From positions 1-42,552 of the forward strand of contig NZ_JAGGQW010000013.1 of NCBI RefSeq assembly GCF_018613065.1: 42,552 bases of DNA, written 5' to 3'. This document shows, piece after piece, positions 39,522 through 42,552 of this stretch (position 1 is its first letter; each line of letters begins with the position of its first letter). Both the position numbers and the translations under genes were made by a program. The notes under the pieces were generated by a model. It saw only the letters and a program-made list of their open reading frames with translations. It had not been told where the DNA came from and did no database searches. This DNA is from Bacillus sp. ISL-7. GTDB taxonomy: Bacteria > Bacillota > Bacilli > Bacillales_B > DSM-18226.

Positions 39522-40133
39522 TCATTCCGATATTTGCCTTTTCAGCAAGCGAGAGCAGCAAAGATCGAGTGTTTTTCCTGCTAGATAAATGGAAAAAATA
39601 GTGATGATAGAACTTTGAAAACTAAAAAGAATTCCTGACACAATAACAACAATTCCATTGATAAGAAACATAATTTTACCAACTGTGAACCGTGGCCAAA
39701 GTTTGTTGATCACGATAAACGCAATGTCTAATCCACCTGTTGAACCGCCTGCGAGTAATACCAATGCAAGAAATGCCCCATTTAAAATGCCTCCTGTGAC
39801 AGCGCCAACAATGGGTTGTTGAAATCCAGTTAAGGATTCAAACAATGATAAAAAAATGGATAAAGAAAACATACCGCATAGGCTGTACAAAACGAATTTC
39901 CAGCCGACAAAGCGGAATCCAAGAAAAAATAGCGGTATGTTCAAAATAAAATAGACTATCCCGAGTGAAAGTGGCACAAAATGTGCAAAAATAATCGCGA
40001 TACCACCAAGTCCAGGGGCTATTATGTCATTGGGTTTCATAAACAAATAATAAGCAAGCGCCATTACAGCGGTTCCGGAAATAATCAAAAAAATGTCAAT
40101 AGCGGTTTTATAAATGTATTTATTATTTTCCAT
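39522..40133 (-). CDS. Short YitT/YczE-type membrane protein
   Basis: A 203-residue membrane protein with about five helices. It shows YitT-family features: LYSLCGMFSLSIFLSLFES, AVTGGILNGAFLALVLLAGG, then STGGLDIAFIVINK and FSIYLAGKTLD. Full-length YitT proteins add a soluble DUF2179 domain (about 280 residues in all), which is absent here. The start overlaps the end of the aminotransferase gene by 11 bases, so the two are coupled. Role unknown; an exporter of a product made by the neighbouring aminotransferase is one idea. Confidence 0.8.
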   Translation of the reverse strand: MENNKYIYKTAIDIFLIISGTAVMALAYYLFMKPNDIIAPGLGGIAIIFAHFVPLSLGIVYFILNIPLFFLGFRFVGWKFVLYSLCGMFSLSIFLSLFESLTGFQQPIVGAVTGGILNGAFLALVLLAGGSTGGLDIAFIVINKLWPRFTVGKIMFLINGIVVIVSGILFSFQSSIITIFSIYLAGKTLDLCCSRLLKRQISE

Positions 40134-41265
40134 CTTTCATAAGTTCCGCTAACATGTCGATCGCTGCAATAACTTCATTTTCCGTATTGTAAAAGTGAGG
40201 AGCGATTCGTATGACATCATTTCGTGCTGAGACGATAAAGCCTCTTTCTTTCATTTGGTTTTCGAATTTCGTCGCTTCTCCTACAAAAATGGCTGTATTA
40301 GCAGCCTTTTCATCCAAGTTTTCTGGGCTTGCAATTTTCAACCCTAATTCCTTTGCGTGAGTAATTGCTTTATGCGATAATGTTCGCAAATAGTTTTCGA
40401 TATTTTCAACACCGATCTTCAATAGTATTTTTATTCCAGTATCTGCAGCATAAGCATTCACCATTGGTGGGGTTCCTGTTTCAAATCGTCGGGCTCCCTC
40501 AGCGTAATCCAGAAGCTTAACATTAAAATCGAAAGGATTTATCCGTCCGAACCAACCTGTCACTGCTGGCTTAAGCTCATTGGCAATTTCCTTTTTCACA
40601 TACAAAAATGCAATACCAGGAATACCTAGAAGATATTTTTGAGAGCCAGTTGCTAGAAAATCGATGTCCATTTCTTTCACATCAATTTGTACACAACCAG
40701 CAGACTGGTAAGCATCGACAAATAAATAAGAGCCTTTTTGATGGACAATCGAAGCAATCTTTTTTAAGTCTTGTTTAAAGCCGTTATAATAGGAAACATG
40801 CGGAATGGATGTAATTATTGTTTGTTCATCCACAAATTGTTCATAATGCTCTAATGGCACGGTATTATTTTCGCTTGGAATAAACTGAACTTGAGCGCCT
40901 CTTTCTTGTTGAGCGAGCCACACGTGTCCGATGCTTGGAAAATCAATTTCCGTTGTGAAAATTTTATTGCGTTTGCTTGTAAAGGATAAAGCGCTCGCAA
41001 TCGATGAGGCACTATCCGAAACGGAAGAGAGTACAGCAATTTCATCTGGTGAAGCATTGATTAGCTGCGCAAATGAAGCTTTTGCCTGTTCAACGTGGTT
41101 CATCCAGCCAATCCAATCCATCCCTTCGTTATTCCAGCTATCGACGTATTCATTGATGGCAGCCTTTACTTGAATACTCATTGCACTTTGCGAACAGCTT
41201 GACAATTGAGTCATTTTATTTAAAATGGGGAATTGCTCTCTTTCTTTAGTAAATGGAAATGTCAT
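40123..41265 (-). CDS. Class V aminotransferase (PLP-dependent)
   Basis: A 380-residue cytoplasmic enzyme of the NifS/isopenicillin-N-epimerase-like fold. PLP-site features are VDAYQSAG (Asp184, Gln187) and the Schiff-base Lys210 in FLATGSQKYLLGIPG. FETGTPP (about residues 254-260) is the usual substrate-side loop. It lacks a clear active-site Cys loop of a cysteine desulfurase. RBS AAGGTAGGG precedes the ATG. It is the first gene of the minus-strand block and divergent from a Crp/Fnr regulator only 39 bases away. Substrate unknown; aminotransferase, lyase or kynureninase-like activities are all possible in this fold. Confidence 0.88.
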   Translation of the reverse strand: MTFPFTKEREQFPILNKMTQLSSCSQSAMSIQVKAAINEYVDSWNNEGMDWIGWMNHVEQAKASFAQLINASPDEIAVLSSVSDSASSIASALSFTSKRNKIFTTEIDFPSIGHVWLAQQERGAQVQFIPSENNTVPLEHYEQFVDEQTIITSIPHVSYYNGFKQDLKKIASIVHQKGSYLFVDAYQSAGCVQIDVKEMDIDFLATGSQKYLLGIPGIAFLYVKKEIANELKPAVTGWFGRINPFDFNVKLLDYAEGARRFETGTPPMVNAYAADTGIKILLKIGVENIENYLRTLSHKAITHAKELGLKIASPENLDEKAANTAIFVGEATKFENQMKERGFIVSARNDVIRIAPHFYNTENEVIAAIDMLAELMKDGK

Positions 41266-41304
41266 AATTTTCCCTACCTTTGTTTAGTTTGAGGTGATTA
41301 AAAC

Positions 41305-41994
41305 ATGGATGTTTTAACAAATGAATCATATTTATCTCCCTGGATTGAAGATCTTCCTTTTTCATGGGAGACCTTCCAACAACTTGGTCAAAAAATGCTT
41401 CTAAAAAAGCACGAATATCTCTTTCATCAGGATCAACCCACGGACCATGTATATATTGTTGTTGAGGGGCGAATCCGTCTTTTCATCACCTCTCCGTCTG
41501 GAGATGAAAAGGCAATTGTGATTATTGGCAAGAATGGATTGATCGGAGAGTGCGGGATTTTCAACATTCCCTCATACAATTCCAGTGCCATAACAGCTAG
41601 CAATGCATCCGTTATTAAGGTTCCAAAACATTGTTTTGAAGCAGCAATGAAAGACGATTACCATATTACAAAGCAAATCTTGATCATCATGGATATGAAA
41701 AATCGCATACTTGCTTCCCATACAATGATGCTTAGCAGTTACTCTGCAGTGCAAAGAATTTGTTACACACTATTACAGCTAGTCCATACATATGGAAAGA
41801 AAACAAAAATGGGTGATGTGATCGACCTCCGTTTTACCCACCAAGAACTTGCTAATTTGGTCGGTACATCTCGTGTTACTGTTGCAAACACAATGAAGAT
41901 GCTTGAGAAAGAACAAATTCTTGCAAAGGTTGATAGTAATTACGTAATTACTGGTGTAAAACAGTTAGAAAAATGGGTGATTACTAGTTTCTGA
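41305..41994 (+). CDS. Crp/Fnr-family transcriptional regulator
   Basis: A 229-residue regulator. The N-terminal cyclic-nucleotide-binding-like beta-roll (about residues 30-140) has VVEGRIRLF and GECGIF, and lacks the Cys set of an Fnr iron-sulfur cluster. The C-terminal winged helix-turn-helix has FTHQELANLVGTSRVTVANT (about residues 173-192). RBS GAGGTGATT precedes the ATG. It is divergent from the aminotransferase operon with only 39 bases between, so at least one of the promoters must overlap coding sequence. It most likely controls that operon. Confidence 0.9.
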   Translation: MDVLTNESYLSPWIEDLPFSWETFQQLGQKMLLKKHEYLFHQDQPTDHVYIVVEGRIRLFITSPSGDEKAIVIIGKNGLIGECGIFNIPSYNSSAITASNASVIKVPKHCFEAAMKDDYHITKQILIIMDMKNRILASHTMMLSSYSAVQRICYTLLQLVHTYGKKTKMGDVIDLRFTHQELANLVGTSRVTVANTMKMLEKEQILAKVDSNYVITGVKQLEKWVITSF

Positions 41995-42176
41995 TAAGGA
42001 TCAAAGCTAATAAAAATCGAGACGAAGTAATATTCTTAATTGATACTAATATACTTCTTGAAAGCGCTTTTATCAGTAAAGTACTTTACACTTTTTATTT
42101 TTTTTGAATATTTGATTAAGATAGCGTGAGTGGATTTATTTGATAAGCTAGTAGGTTATGTACAAAAATTGGTTCT

Positions 42177-42219
42177 GGGGCAAGGGTCACTAATTAAAAA
42201 GTGCCCTTGCCCCTTATTT
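42177..42219 (+). terminator. Strong intrinsic terminator after the Crp/Fnr gene
   Basis: GGGGCAAGGGTCACT and AGTGCCCTTGCCCC form a long stem with one mismatch, followed by TTATTT. Confidence 0.85.
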
Positions 42220-42270
42220 GCATCATCAAAAAGTGACGGAACATAAAATGATTCCCATATTATTCTCAAA

Positions 42271-42313
42271 AGAACCAAATAAGACGCTTATGCGTTCCAC
42301 TTTGGTTTTTTAT
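42271..42313. terminator. Second intrinsic terminator
   Basis: AACCAAA and TTTGGTT close an outer stem around an inner ACGC/GCGT hairpin, followed by TTTTTA on the plus strand. Confidence 0.7.
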
Positions 42314-42389
42314 AGGTTATTTTTCCTTAGAAGATTTCAAAGCTCCTAAATGCTACAAAAGTTTTTAGTGGGTTAGTGCCTGGACCACC

Positions 42390-42500
42390 AGAACTGTCCG
42401 AAGCCACTGAAAAAGTCACTTTTTTTTACGACATTTTATCACCACTGAGTCAATTTATCCAAAAAACCGCTGTTTTTTTTCAATAATATGGTAAACAAGT
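42390..42500 (-). mobile_element. Possible insertion-sequence end (IS1182-like)
   Basis: On the minus strand a frame ends KKNSGFLDKLTQW-stop (stop at 42439-42441), and downstream of it come AAAAAAGTGACTTTTTCAGT and GGCTTCGGACAGTTCTGG. A GTGACTTTTTCAGTGG-like string after a transposase C-terminus is what I recall from IS1182-type elements in Bacilli. The transposase body is not in the window, so this is a tentative call. Confidence 0.3.
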
Positions 42501-42518
42501 GAAATAAAAGGGTTAATT

Positions 42519-42548
42519 AAGAGGATAGCTTATTTGCTATCCTCTTAA
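42519..42548. terminator. Hairpin at the right edge
   Basis: AAGAGGATAGC and GCTATCCTCTT form an 11-bp stem with a 6-base loop, and the window ends a few bases later. Direction cannot be judged. Confidence 0.6.
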
Positions 42549-42552
42549 GATT

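Larger units (their letters stand above)
41995..42552. other. Intergenic region to the right edge
   Basis: It holds two terminators (42177-42219 and 42271-42313), a TGCCTGGACC-type repeat fragment near 42375, a possible insertion-sequence end (42390-42500) and a hairpin at 42519-42548. No intact gene was seen. Confidence 0.6.

Noticed and set aside
40123..41265. Kynureninase partner for a tryptophan-degrading cyclase
   Set aside because: The fold is right, but length and visible motifs fit general class V aminotransferases, no tryptophan dioxygenase is present, and the cyclase looks closer to isatin hydrolase.

Overview
The window looks like a chromosome segment of a low-GC, endospore-forming Bacillaceae bacterium (Bacillus or Neobacillus type). 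The reasons are strong AGGAGG-type ribosome binding sites with ATG, GTG and TTG starts, TTGACA/TATAAT promoters, a GerA-family spore germinant receptor operon behind a sigma-G-like promoter, the DUF1659/DUF2922/YvrJ trio, and dispersed TGACAGGCAC-type intergenic repeats. No tRNA, CRISPR array or intact transposase was seen. The left edge is the tandem-promoter leader of an rRNA operon that runs leftward out of the window.

Layout. 1-5500: rrn leader, a class A penicillin-binding protein, a secreted propeller-like protein, and a two-gene operon of a small membrane protein and a PspA-family protein. 5600-10500: a FadR/GntR regulator divergent from a sugar-acid operon (beta-hydroxyacid dehydrogenase, four-carbon acid sugar kinase, GntP permease) with a 39-bp palindrome between them. 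10500-16300: an organosulfur (sulfonate-type) locus, with a flavin monooxygenase plus ABC transporter on the minus strand and a divergent TauD-like dioxygenase. Both divergent leaders carry a promoter followed by an intrinsic terminator, which suggests attenuation. 16300-21200: small membrane and hypothetical proteins, GtaB, decayed rocB and MFS genes, and the DUF1659/DUF2922/YvrJ trio with YvrJ frameshifted. 21200-26000: a small unknown protein, a GC-rich two-gene ABC exporter, an XRE/DUF2975 pair, a membrane protein and a DDAH-family hydrolase. 26100-30400: a four-gene germinant receptor operon. 30400-33000: a truncated glutamine amidotransferase, a TSUP anion exporter and a divergent LysR regulator. 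33400-42000: a catabolic block with an isatin-hydrolase-like cyclase, aldehyde dehydrogenase, ThDP decarboxylase, amino acid permease, short YitT-type protein and class V aminotransferase on the minus strand, facing away from a Crp/Fnr regulator. 42000-42552: terminators and a possible insertion-sequence end.

How the parts work together. The regulator at 5876 probably controls the sugar-acid operon. SsuA/B/C-like proteins would import a sulfonate or similar compound that the flavin monooxygenase and the TauD-like enzyme desulfurize. The cyclase and ThDP enzyme resemble the isatin hydrolase/isatinate decarboxylase pairing, so the 33-42 kb block may degrade an indole- or aryl-derived acid; this is inference.

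The most unusual non-coding features are the short repeats that begin at or just after stop codons of minus-strand genes, two kinds of roughly 21-bp tandem arrays each present twice, and the twin attenuator-like leaders at the sulfonate locus.
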